From assembly GCA_958450325.1 (NCBI GenBank), contig OY288251.1, positions 16,000,976-16,064,975 of the forward strand: 64,000 bases of DNA, written 5' to 3'. Both the position numbers and the translations under genes were made by a program. Positions 30,069 through 40,259 of the stretch are shown piece by piece (positions within the stretch are counted from its first letter, which is position 1; each line of letters opens with the position of its first letter). The stretch is from Agrostemma githago (Eukaryota > Streptophyta > Magnoliopsida > Caryophyllales > Caryophyllaceae). The notes beneath the pieces were generated by a model. It did no database searches, was not told the DNA's origin, and saw nothing but the letters and a program-made list of their open reading frames with translations.

Positions 30069-31631
30069 TGATAAGTGTAGTTTGTAGTGCCTATTTTGCT
30101 GTGTTTGGTCCCTGTTTCTCTTATGAAATCGCTCTTTGGAGCAGTTTCTGGGCTACTTATGCTTCTTCTAGTTCGTTTTAGGTTCCCAAGACCATTCATG
30201 GACAATTGGAAAGATTCTGACTCGTTTCCTACACTTTTGGAGCCAACGAAGAGAAGGAACGATCACTCGGTGCCTTAGTTTCGATCCCGAGACCTTGGGA
30301 CCCATTCCCGAGCCCTTTAGACTCGATCCCCAGCACCGAGAATCGATAAGAAGCCCATGAGAAGCTTGGAGGGACCTTAGAGATCATATTGGAGGTCTGC
30401 AAGAGCCTTCCCGGCCGAGAACAAGTGCCTTCTCGGTCGGGAAGGAGTGCGGGTTTCAACCGGCTGCTGTTATGGGCCGTCTCGGGCGAGACCATCTCGT
30501 CTTGGCCGAGATGAGTCCCGTCTCGGGCGAGACCATCTCATCTCGGCCGAGATGAGCCACCTGCAGCTCCGCTTCGCTTCTTTTCTTCTCCTTATCCATT
30601 GTAACCCTATATATACCCCCCCCCCCCCTCTTGTAATCTTATGGAATGTTAGACATTACCCACTAAACCCTAGACTACTTTAGACTAGATTAGCTTAGAT
30701 TAGTGTAGATTAGTCTTTAGTTTATCCTTAATCTTAGATTATCCTTGTATTAATTGAATTCTTGAAGATCTCTACCAAGTTTGACAACCTTGGTAGATGT
30801 ATTTGGGGTTTCTCTTCTATGCAAGTTTTCATTCCTCCTTTCATCTTCTAGTATGGTATAATCTCTTTTTCCTTATCTTTATCTTTGTTTTATCATTCAA
30901 GTTTCAATCTTTAGCTCTTGTTTATTGTTGTGTTCATCATCCTTGTTAGTTTTACATATGTATGCTCTTGTTCTTGTTTTGGTTTCTCTTGTTAGTGTTA
31001 GTTTTAGTTTAGTTATGTTTGAGTAAACTCTTGCTAGGGTTAGTAGGGAGATTGGGTGTGATTAGGGATGATTAGGGTTAGATGGGTAGTACTAGATGTT
31101 GTTATTGTTGTTTCCCATTAACCTTGCACTCCACATGTTTGATGAAATGCTTGTGAGACTTGAGACGATCAATCCTTGTTTTTCTTGCCTCTTTTCTTGT
31201 ATGTGTGTGTTTGGTTGGTTGGTTCGGTTCCCTCATTAGTAGCGAGAGCGTGGTGAGGATGACCCCTAGGCCGTTTAAGTAGTGAGAGCCCGGACGTGAC
31301 CTAGGCTACGAAAGCACGCTAGTAACCCCGTTTTTCCCTTTTTATGCCCTTGACATCCATGAACCCGACCTAGCCCTATTTTCTTCTTATCGTTTTATTA
31401 GCTTCCGTTAGTCATTAGTTTCTTGTTTTGCCTTGTTAGTTCTTGTCATAGACCTTAGCTTAGTCCTTAGTCTATCCCCTAGTTTAGCTTGTCTCGAACC
31501 TAGTCTTTGACCGTAGCACACCTTAGTCCGACACCCCGTCCCTGAGGATCGACCCGACTTGCCCTAGCTACCTAGCTTAGGTTAGTTGGTTTTATTTGAT
31601 CGGCGGGATCCACGGCAAATCCCTCCCGTCA
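30069..31631 (+). repeat. 3' LTR of element C
   Basis: TGATAAGTGTAGTTTG...CCCGTCA, 1,563 bp. The palindrome array occupies 30406-30555 in the same order as in the 5' LTR. TATA at 30609-30616, followed by a run of 14 C. It is followed directly by T sequence (TAATTCAGC). Confidence 0.95.
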
Positions 31632-33508
31632 TAATTCAGCAAGTCAAGACAAGAATGATAATCTCGAGAAACAGGTGGAGCCAGATATAGCTCCAGCGTG
31701 TTGTTACCAGGAACATCGATCCAAGTAACAGAAGAAGCTCCAGAGACTACTCCGGCTGGGGAGGAAAGTCAACTAGAAGGGTCCAGTGTTGATGAACCAG
31801 AGGCTTCTGATGGGCGTCCTAAACGGACAATAAGAGAGCCTAGTAGGTTGATCAAAGAGATAGAGGGGCGAAGAATTCGTTCCCATAACTGCTATGCTGA
31901 AGAGATGGTGGGATATGCACTACAAGTAGCCGACGAAATTGAGTCATCTGAGCCACTATCTTATGGAGAAGAGTTTCTAGTGGTGATTCTGCGCAATGGA
32001 TCACTGCTATGAGTGAGGAGATGGAGTCTCTTCACAAGAACAAGACATGGGAGCTAGTTAAGGTGCCACAAGGCAGGAAGGTGGTTGGTTGCAAGTGGGT
32101 ATTCAAACGGAAAGAGGGAACAACAGAGAATGAAAGCATCAGATACAAGGCACGTCTAGTCGCGAAAGGTTTTAGTTAGAGAAAAGGAGTTGACTACAAT
32201 GAGATCTTTTCTCTTGTAGTGCGACACACTTCTATTCGAGTTCTCTTAGCGATGGTCGCTCATTATGATCTAGAAGTAGAACAACTGGATGTGAAAACAG
32301 CTTTCCTTCATGGGGAGTTAGAGGAAGATATCTTGATAAGTCAGCCAGAGGGGTTCGAAATTCCGGGAAAAGAGGCCTATGCTTGTAAGTTAAAGAAGTC
32401 TTTATACGGGCTCAATCAATCACCGAGACAGTGGTACAAGAAGTTTGACAACTTTATGGTAGGGCATGGCTACAATAGGAGTCCTTATGATTGTTGTGTT
32501 TATCATAACAAAATGGAGGATGGCTCGTATTTATACTTGGTCCTATACGTAGATGATATGCTCATAGCTGCGAAGAAGATGTCTTATGTTCAAAAGCTCA
32601 AGGTACTTCTCAGTTCCGAGTTCGATATGAAAGATTTGGGAGCAGCTAGGAAAATTCTCGGCATGGAGATTTATAGAGATCGGGTTCAGAAGAAGCTTTT
32701 CTTGTCTCAGAAAAGTTATATTTTGAAGGTTTTGTCCAGGTTTGGGATGAGTACCGCGAAACCTATAAACACTCCATCGGCTTCGAATGTTTGGTTATCT
32801 AATTCTTTTGCACCTCAAACTGAAGCTGAGAAGACATACATGTCAGGTGTTCCGTATGCTAGTGCAGTTGGTAGCTTGATGTACGCTATGGTTTGCACGA
32901 GGCTTGATATTGCGCATTCTGTTAGTGTTGTAAACAGGTTTATGGCTCAACCTGGCCGCGAACACTGGCAACAAGTTAAGCGGATATTCCGCTATTTGAG
33001 GGGAACGTCAGATGTCGGTTTCATATATGGGTTTGATACAACGTGTTTGGTGATAGGTTATTCTGATTTTGATTATGCAGCATATGTAGACGGTAGAAGA
33101 TCGATGACTGGCTACGTATACACTCTTGGTGGATCTGTTGTTAGTTGGAAGGCAACTCTACAGTCGTCTGTTACTTTGTCCACAACAGAGGCTGAGTACA
33201 TGGCTTTAACTGAACCGACCAAGGAGGGTATTTGGTTGAAAGGGTTAGTTAGCGATCTTAGGTTACATCATGATCAAGCAGTTGTGTACTGTGATAGCTT
33301 AAGTGCTATATGTTTTGCTAAGGAGCAGGTGCATCATGAAAGAACCAAACACATTGATGTAAGGTATCATTTCCTACGTAGTGAGAAGCGCATCGTGATG
33401 AAAAAGGTTGGGACAGCTGATAATCCAGCTGACATGTTTACTAAGTCGGTTCCGCCTAGAAAATTCAAACATTGTTTGGATTTGCTAAATGTTGACAGTT
33501 ATATGTAA
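31632..33508 (+). pseudogene. Copia pol of T, part 2: RT and RNase H
   Basis: The first 150 bp repeat the end of part 1. The frame shifts near 31,970, after SYGEE; the RT N-terminus (TWELVKVPQGRKVVGCKWVF) then reads in another frame, with TAG at 32177-32179 after LVAKGFS. From 32219 to the TAA at 33506-33508 the frame is open: LDVKTAFLHGELEEDI, the catalytic YVDDM motif (LVLYVDDMLIA), KSLYGLNQSPRQWY, then RNase H with YSDFDYA, STTEAEYMAL and VYCDSLSAICFAK. The end HIDVRYHFLR ... DMFTKSVP is the normal copia C-terminus. Confidence 0.92.
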
Positions 33509-33562
33509 GCCCTTTGGGGCTGTACAGCTCCATGGAGGGTATTAAGTCCTAGGTGGAGCAGG

Positions 33563-33670
33563 CTCGTGCCTTGGGTGAAAAAGGCAAAGCCCGTGCCTTT
33601 GGTGAAAAAGGCAAAGCCCGTGCCTTGGGTGAAAAAGGCAAGACCCGTGTCTTGGGTGAAAAAGACAACC
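33563..33670 (+). repeat. 27-bp tandem repeat, four units, in T 3' UTR
   Basis: Units at 33563, 33590, 33617 and 33644, each like CCCGTGCCTTGGGTGAAAAA plus GGCAAAG, with few differences. Located between the pol stop and the PPT. Confidence 0.93.
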
Positions 33671-33730
33671 GAGGGAAGGGAGAAAAAACGACTATTGGCT
33701 GAAGACCGTTGAAAAATGCGATCGTTCAAG

Positions 33731-33744
33731 TCAAGGTGGAGAAT
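33731..33744 (+). promoter_or_regulatory. Polypurine tract of element T
   Basis: TCAAGGTGGAGAAT directly before the 3' LTR TGTTAG. Confidence 0.75.
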
Positions 33745-34119
33745 TGTTAGAATATGTGACTTGAAGTTGGAATTTTCTAATTTGGTGGTTTGTCCCACAT
33801 CTAAGGAAATAGGAAAGTGTGGTTCATGTACAACATATATATTGTATTTTTGTCCCACATCGAAAGACTAGAGAAGGTGAGGGGATTCTTTTCATATATA
33901 TAGGAGTCTCCCCTCCACCTTAGAATCCATCCAAAAAATATTTGAGTCTCTTAAGTCATTACTTAGAGAGAGCACATACGAGTCTGTAATTTGCATTCTC
34001 GACATAGTAAAAAATTTTCCCTTCGCCTGTGGACGTAGCTAACAAGTTGTTAGTGAACCACGTTAAATCTTAGTCTCTTTCTTTTTATTATTGTCGTGTT
34101 TGTTAGTTTACGCACAACA
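33745..34119 (+). repeat. 3' LTR of element T
   Basis: TGTTAGAATATGTGACTTG...CGCACAACA, 375 bp, followed by the duplication ATTAT. Confidence 0.95.
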
Positions 34120-34124
34120 ATTAT

Positions 34125-34353
34125 AATAAGGTGGTCGAATTTTATTATATAAATTATCGATGCACGGGCCACTTGTTAGTGACGTTGATAAGGATACCAA
34201 ATTGGATTATTGCATAAATTGGTAAGATTGCATAACAGTAGAGAGTCAGTCGAATCAATCGAAGGTAAGCGTATGCCTAATAGTAAATGAATATTATTCA
34301 CATACGTGAATGTGTTTCAAGGGATCAGAGATAATATATGCAGTAAACGTAAA
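34125..34353. other. Unassigned interval between T and E
   Basis: 229 bp, no gene. Its start (GGTCGAATTTTATTATATAA) resembles the repeat unit of 20886-21272, as expected if both flank the T insertion site. Confidence 0.5.
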
Positions 34354-34358
34354 TTATT

Positions 34359-34523
34359 TGTTATGTATAATTATATGGATGTCCATGTATAGTGTTTGGG
34401 CCCATGTAAATTACTAATCATAAACCCTATTCCCCTTGTATCCTATATATATGTACTCACCATTAAGGAATAAACGACATCTTAATTCTCTCATCTCTCT
34501 CTTATTAATTCTCTTTCACAACA
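34359..34523 (+). repeat. 5' LTR of element E
   Basis: TGTTATGTATAATTATATGG...CTTTCACAACA, 165 bp. TATA tract at 34443-34452. Confidence 0.92.
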
Positions 34524-34537
34524 CGTTATCAGCACGA
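34524..34537 (+). promoter_or_regulatory. Primer-binding site of element E
   Basis: CGTTATCAGCACGA directly after the LTR, identical to element D's. Confidence 0.8.
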
Positions 34538-36604
34538 ACTCTACCACTAGTTTTTTTTTCTTCAGGTAAAGAAAAAAGAAAGGAAAACAGATTTTTTTTT
34601 ACGTGATCAATTGGTTTCAATGGGTGATTTTGATCATGTCGAATTTGATAAAGTCTATGAAATATTAGATAATTTTTAAGGTGGATATTGCCCTTTAAAT
34701 CTATCAAGTAATGATAGTTTTTACCACCTTAGAGGGAGATTGATAAGGATAAGCTGGTAAAAACAAACAAGTGATGTTGATCCCAACTGAACCTGAAGTT
34801 CAGAGACTTGTTTTGATGAATATGAAATACATCAATTAGAGGTTCATGAAATATGAATAATGATTTGATCATTGTGTTATGATGATGTATATGATGATAT
34901 ATCAGCTTGATTACCTTATTAAATATGTTATACATTGAAATTTATTATTTGACTATAGACAGATTCACCCTCCTTGTGGTGTAGCGAGCTATAGATCAGT
35001 CGTGATAGTAGATGTAATGAACATTGAGATTCTTGCCAAATTTTCAATAATCACTCATGATATAGTGTAAGGGTCATAATCGGTTCATTTGTTATAAAAA
35101 ATGGCAAGCATGTGCAGTTGGTACTCATAAAGAGTAATGAAATTGAATGTCTCGAAGTGGCACTGATATCTGATGATAATAGATGGCCTATATGAAAATA
35201 TTGGTACCATATATATTCAAATTCAGATATCATTAAACAGTAATGACGATGAAATTATATCGATATATTAATTCGTAGAACCGAATATAGTTGCGCGCAT
35301 TGGACTCTAGTAGGGATCTTATATTAAAAAATCCATTTTTGATTGTTGACATACAATCTATGGTTAAGATTAAGCTCATGGACTTAAAGTCCACGTATTG
35401 ACATGAAGTCAATCCAATTATGAATATTGGTGAATATACTGTACAATTTGCATTTGAGTCTCATGTGCATGTAATATAGTTATTTTATCACTGCACTCAT
35501 GTGCATGTAATATAGTTATTTTATCACTGCATACTAGTTAAGATTACATCATAGCATTAGTAGTTTAGAATATATACACTATAGGGCATTGTTCGTATTA
35601 CATGTTGCACGAGATTATCATTGTTATATATATTGCAGGATATATGTATAAAAGGAAATAGATTGATAAGTACTCTGGGAAGAAGCTTATATTATAAATA
35701 ATCATCACATGACGGTGGTTGATCAAATTGAGTTCCTGAAGGACTCGTGATTAAATATAAGAACCTCTACACAATGATTGTGTTTAAGTAAAGCATTCAA
35801 CATGAGAATTAATGATTTAATGTGAATGCACAGTATTATTGTCTCAACTTGAAGTTTGAGCGTATGAGAAATCATACATGAATAAAATTCTTGTCCTGTG
35901 AAAATACTTTATGGTCCAAAAGTGCCATAATAGTTGGAAAATAATGTAGTGAAATGCTACAATAAGTATGTCAATCCGTACAATGACAAGAAAGATCAAT
36001 TATTATTTAAGATAAAATTGGATTGATTGATTCTTCTGAAGATAATCAGTTGTAAAATAATGTTAGCTACACTCTTTTTCCCTTCGACTATGTTTTTGTC
36101 CATTGGGTTTTTCCTAGCAAGGTTTTTAATGAGGTAGCGATATAGACGCGTTAATGCGCTATAGTTATGATCATCATAATTTTAATGACGAGATACATAT
36201 TTGGTTATACATCAAGGAGTCATAAATGACTATGTCTAGATTGCAAGCTCCGAAGAAATATGATACTGAACTTATCAAAGATTTCTATTGATTGAAGATA
36301 CCAAGTTTGTCAGTTACTACAATCCATTTCAACGTCGTCGTGAAGTTCATGAAGACATGAATTATTTTCATTAAATATCAAGTTGTGTAATTATCAGGGG
36401 GAGTAACCACGCGTTGTACTCTTTTTCCTAAGCCATGGTTTTGTCCCACTGAGTTTTCCATGTTAAGGTTTTAATGAGGCAGTCTGTTATGCGTGTATGA
36501 AGATTTATGTACTCTTTTTCCCTTACTAGTGTTTTTCCCACTGGATTTTTCTAGTCGAGGTTTTAACGAGGCATTTTCTTTAGTAATATACATCCAAGGA
36601 GGAG
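34538..36604 (+). pseudogene. Element E leader start plus G: strongly decayed copia 3' part
   Basis: The first about 190 bp are probably E's leader. From about 34,728 the text weakly follows E's pol: TTAGAGGGAGATTGATAAG against TTAGGGGGAGATAATAAAC at 53406, then GAAGTTCAGAGACTTG against GAAGTTCAAAAGATAA, and AATGACGATGAAATTATATC against 53815. Stops are everywhere and no RT can be read. At 36396-36604 the copia 3' UTR motif is clear (ATCAGGGGGAGTAACCACGC; CTCTTTTTCC..GGTTTTGTCCCACTG), ending in the PPT CCAAGGAGGAG before the G LTR. The relationship to a distinct element G is inferred from that LTR. Confidence 0.5.
35460..35531 (+). repeat. Perfect 36-bp tandem duplication
   Basis: Two identical units (35460-35495, 35496-35531) starting CTCATGTGCATGTAATATAG. 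Identity in an otherwise decayed relic suggests a recent slippage event. Confidence 0.95.
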
Positions 36605-36702
36605 TGTTATGAAACATAATATATGTGGATGTCTATCGGGCCTTATAGCCCATTATGATGTAACCCTAGATGTACCATGTATTATATATATATGCCCCTT
36701 GA
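36605..36702 (+). repeat. LTR of relic G, left piece
   Basis: TGTTATGAAACATAATATAT... to ...GCCCCTTGA. With 41944-42004 it makes a 159-bp LTR collinear with E's LTR (TATA tract, AATAAAC, CTCTCTC-rich end, CA terminus). Confidence 0.75.
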
Positions 36703-37156
36703 TCCCTTATTATATAAAGCAGGAGCATTTCCTGCCTCCACATTGCGCCACGTCAGATTATGAGTAAGATGGCTTACGTGGTTCCTATGTGGCAGCTGAT
36801 TTGGCATATTCAGAGTGTACAAAGTCAGCCAAAAACCGTCCATTTTGTCTAGGGTTTCTGATTTCAAAAAAATAAAACCGTCACCTTTGTTAGGAGAGGG
36901 AGTTACAACCAAAACTGAATGTTTTGGCTACATAGTTTTAGGTAACCGCCATAACTCCCCACTATATGCAGACTGCAGTTTGGGAGGAGTGATGGTAGAA
37001 ACCTCCAACTCTTTCCCTCTACCAACTTTCACACTTTTTCATCTCATCCCATCCCATCCTGAAAACATCATCAGTATTAAATCAAACAACAACAAAAAAT
37101 TGCACACTCCCACGTTCAACATCCCTAAAAAAATCCACACCAAATTGAATTTGTTC

Positions 37157-37360
37157 ATGGCTTTTCAATTCGAGCCATTTTTAATTTCTGAAATTACGGA
37201 ATCAAAGAAATTTGCACAAATCACTGTGAGGAGGATGTGGAAATGGTTACAAACACCCAGAAAATCGAAGATTGACGCGACACAAATTGGGAAGAAGCAA
37301 GGCTCTAATTTTTGGTGTCGAACTTTAACCCTATATGTTACATTCTATAATTGTAAATAA
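37157..37360 (+). pseudogene. Possible RPA-like (OB-fold) fragment in the Helitron
   Basis: From an internal ATG the frame reads MAFQFEPFLISEITESKKFA then ITVRRMWKWLQTP, 68 residues to a TAA. The pattern F-x-x-I-x-E-I ... I-x-V-R-x-x-x-W recalls the first strands of the RPA1-like/DUF223 proteins that plant Helitrons often carry. The match is short and I could not extend it, so this may be chance. Confidence 0.3.
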
Positions 37361-39620
37361 TTTTATCACTAATTTTTTGTTTTTCACAACCTCGGGTTCT
37401 TCAATCAAAGCTTCTATAAAACAGAAAGTGGTTAAGTCAATGAGGAACACATGCGCCTACCCAACCCCAGCAAATGAAACATTTTTGTCTTGAAGGATGC
37501 TTCAAGTTGGTCGAATGATATCGATGTATCTTTAGTTTAGCGAGATCGAATCTTTCATATTCTAGCTGCTTTATATGAGATTGTTTCTTTTGTTGCATTG
37601 GTAAATGCCCTTTTTCTTCTTTTCATTTTTTTGTTTTCTATGTTTGATTAATCTTTTCTGCTATCATCGTAATTTTGAATTTGAATGTATGTTTGGTACT
37701 TAGCGCAATTGATTTGGTGGGTAATTTGGTTGGTGTTACAGGTTCAGTTGGGAAAATACAATACGGAGTCTCGGATTATGCGTGGACCAATTAGAAAGTT
37801 TTCCATTTTCATATTTTTTTGGTTAATGGAGGTCAGCTAATTGAATTCCTTTGACTATAAAGCAATTAACGTACTATAATAATTTCATTGGCTACAATTT
37901 CGTATTTTTTCGTCTCTTGCTTGATCGATTGCCTATGATTGATTAATTAGGTGTGTATTGTTCGTGTTTTGACGTGATGTGCAGCGCTTGCAGCCTAGGG
38001 TCAGTATCTTTGTTATTAGACTTCATTTATCTATGATGTTTGTGCTTAAGCCGTGTTGATTTAATTTGATTTGTGTCTTATAGGACTTCGTCGTGTTATG
38101 TGATATAGATAGTCCAGCATTTCTTACTCAATCTTTCAAGTCTTGCATTATTCACAACCTACACACTTTTGGGAGGATCAGAGAGACAAGTTTTGATTGT
38201 ATTTTTAAATTGTTTTCTGATTTAACAGACAAACTTTGCTTGCTGTACAAGGTTTTCTTCTTGGATGATTTGACGGGATTTAAGCCAACATACGTATTGG
38301 ATCAGTTTCACTTGGTTCATTGTGTTACCTGCGATCAAGATCTCGACGAATCACCATGTCTGCGCCACCACGGGAAATCACCATGTCAATTATAGCAAGG
38401 ATGATTTTTGCCTATAACCTGGGAGAAGTGCAAAAGCAAAGCATTGTGAACCTCATCGTTTCCCTGGGATAAACCCAGAATGCTTGCTTCCCCTGCATTC
38501 TTCTCACTGAGACGGTTGTTACCGTTTCATGAGGTTGTGGAGTCATCGTCAATTATAGCTCCGACTAAAGCATTTTCTAACTGTGTCTCTTCCGTGCATT
38601 GTGGGTCGTCATTGTCCATGAATGGGTGCTAGGGTGACTCAAACATGTCGGTTTAAATAGTTGAAACATGGTCACTGCGTCCTGCACTAACATCGGAGCT
38701 GGCTTCCGACTCTCTTTACTCTGCGATCTTCAACCTCAAATCCAACCCACCACCTTTTGCACCGGTATCTTTCGGCTTGAGGTAACTTTACAACTTCATC
38801 ATGTCCTATACATATGATTGAATGCATATCAGCAGACCAGTTAAGTCTTGGTTAGTGGTTAGAAATGTTAAGACATACAAAGTACGGAGTTATAGACAAT
38901 AATTTAGTCACACATTCATATTCATAATTAGTAATTAGTGTAATGTAAGAGCTAAGAAGTGTAGTAGGCTAATGTAGCTAATCTTATCTAAGCAATGTGG
39001 TGGAATCAGAGGGAAACAATGAACCACCAAGTATAAGATTATTATGGATTTCAATTTTCACATATTTTCACATTGATCGTTTAAATTGGCAAAGAAATTA
39101 TTTCTAATTTTTTATTTCGATTGCTTCTTATTCTTATTTCTTTTTGCCAAATATTTTTGATTTTGATTGCTTTTCTTTATACATTATTTCAATTTCTAAT
39201 TTTGTTTTACGTTTTTTATTGATTCATATATGATATATGTAATTAAATAATTTCCACCATTGTTTGTGTTAAGGGTTTGATGAAGATACAAACTCAGTTG
39301 ATATTTATCATCATTCTTATGCTCAAGGTATATGATGAATTTCACAAAGTCAAATGGGTAATTTACGTCTGAATTTGTCTTTGGTGTTATCACCTTAGAG
39401 AAATGATACCTTCTTTCATATATTAACCACTCTATTTCCAATCACTTTATTAATATAATTCAATTCTGAGTTTTAATTAGTATTTCGTAGTTTGGCATGG
39501 GATGGATAATGGCTATTGTGCTTCTGAATTTCATTGATTTTTTTGTTTCACCATAGGAACTGATGTCATTTCAATTACATTAAAATTTTGAAGTTTTGTT
39601 TTATATTATTTAATTTACTG
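37361..39620 (+). other. Helitron interior, left-centre
   Basis: AT-rich with some splice-like signals. The ORF 38093-38395 (100 codons, KLFSDLTDKLCLLYKVFFLDD) is open but unrecognised. About 38,400-38,800 is less AT-rich and may be another captured fragment. No firm gene call. Confidence 0.35.
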
Positions 39621-39627
39621 CCTTATA

Positions 39628-39712
39628 CTCCCTCCATCTCGGTTTGTCGTCCTTTTATATTATTTGTAAGGAACATTTTAATGGGACAACAAATGACCGA
39701 AACGAAAAAGAG
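39628..39712. mobile_element. Stowaway-like MITE
   Basis: CTCCCTCCATCTCGGTTTGT at the left and an imperfect inverted copy (ACAAATGACCGAAACGAAAA AGAG) at the right, flanked by TA. About 85 bp, inside the Helitron. Confidence 0.5.
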
Positions 39713-40156
39713 TAACAAGGAAGAAAAGGGTTTGCAATGAGGATAACAAGCTCCCTCTTCGGAGTATTAAAATTGAGGACAATTACCGGCATAATCGAAC
39801 CAATAATAAACATTGCCACTATTGAACATTCCCTCCTTTTTTTCGAAATATATTCAAAAATATTTCACTGCTTCGTGGGTAGATTTGTTTGCATTTGATC
39901 CTTTCCTCTAATTTATAAATGTTGGGGGAAATATAAGTGATATAATATAGAAAATAAACTTAGAACACCTTCCTATACAGAGTTGCCAAGTGCCGTGGAT
40001 GAGAAAGAATTTCATTCTACTGATGCATTTGTTTTAATATTTTCATTTTGACACATCTTGATGTTTATTTTTACTGATCTGATTTTTACAAAGACATGGA
40101 ATATGCCACGAGATTTTGAGGATGCGAGATATAATTATGATAAATACTATCTTTTC

Positions 40157-40231
40157 AATGCGATTGAAGTAATAAGGGTCTATAATTATATGCTCCAGTG
40201 AATAGTTCTTCAAACAAATAGGGCATTGCCA
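40157..40231 (-). pseudogene. SIZ1: SIZ1/PIAS-type SP-RING exon fragment captured by the Helitron
   Basis: Minus strand codons read WQCPICLKNYSLEHIIIDP then YYFNRI. This matches the start of the SP-RING (MIZ) zinc domain of the plant SUMO E3 ligase SIZ1 as I know it (CPICLKN then D-P-Y-F-N-R-I), with one extra Y. TTTACAG directly precedes the TGG codon, like a splice acceptor, so this looks like one genomic exon edge. About 25 residues only; the rest of the domain is absent downstream, where sequence turns into unrelated AT-rich DNA. Not functional. The symbol marks the likely source gene. Confidence 0.75.
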
Positions 40232-40259
40232 CTGTAAATTTTTCAGCATAAACATCTTT

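Larger units (their letters stand above)
23988..31631 (+). mobile_element. Element C: non-autonomous Athila/Tat-like element
   Basis: LTRs at 23988-25536 and 30069-31631, tRNA-Asp-type PBS, two PPT modules. The 5' LTR lacks the first 7 bases (TGATAAG) of the 3' LTR. There is no matching 5-bp duplication; instead T is duplicated for 152 bp. The interior (4.5 kb) has no protease, RT or integrase: only a gag-like fragment, an unidentified acidic ORF, a palindrome array and non-coding DNA. Confidence 0.9.
21278..34119 (+). mobile_element. Element T: Tork/Tnt1-type Ty1/copia retrotransposon
   Basis: LTRs at 21278-21649 and 33745-34119, 5-bp duplications ATTAT (21273-21277 and 34120-34124). Internal order: PBS, gag, protease, integrase, RT, RNase H, as in copia. 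Element C (23988-31631) interrupts pol between integrase and RT. Gag and pol style is that of the Tnt1/Tork lineage. Several frameshifts and stops make it non-functional. Without C it is about 5 kb. Confidence 0.95.

Noticed and set aside
31620..31640. TAATT after C's 3' LTR as half of a normal 5-bp TSD
   Set aside because: The 5' side of C shows filler and a truncated LTR end, so no matching half exists there.
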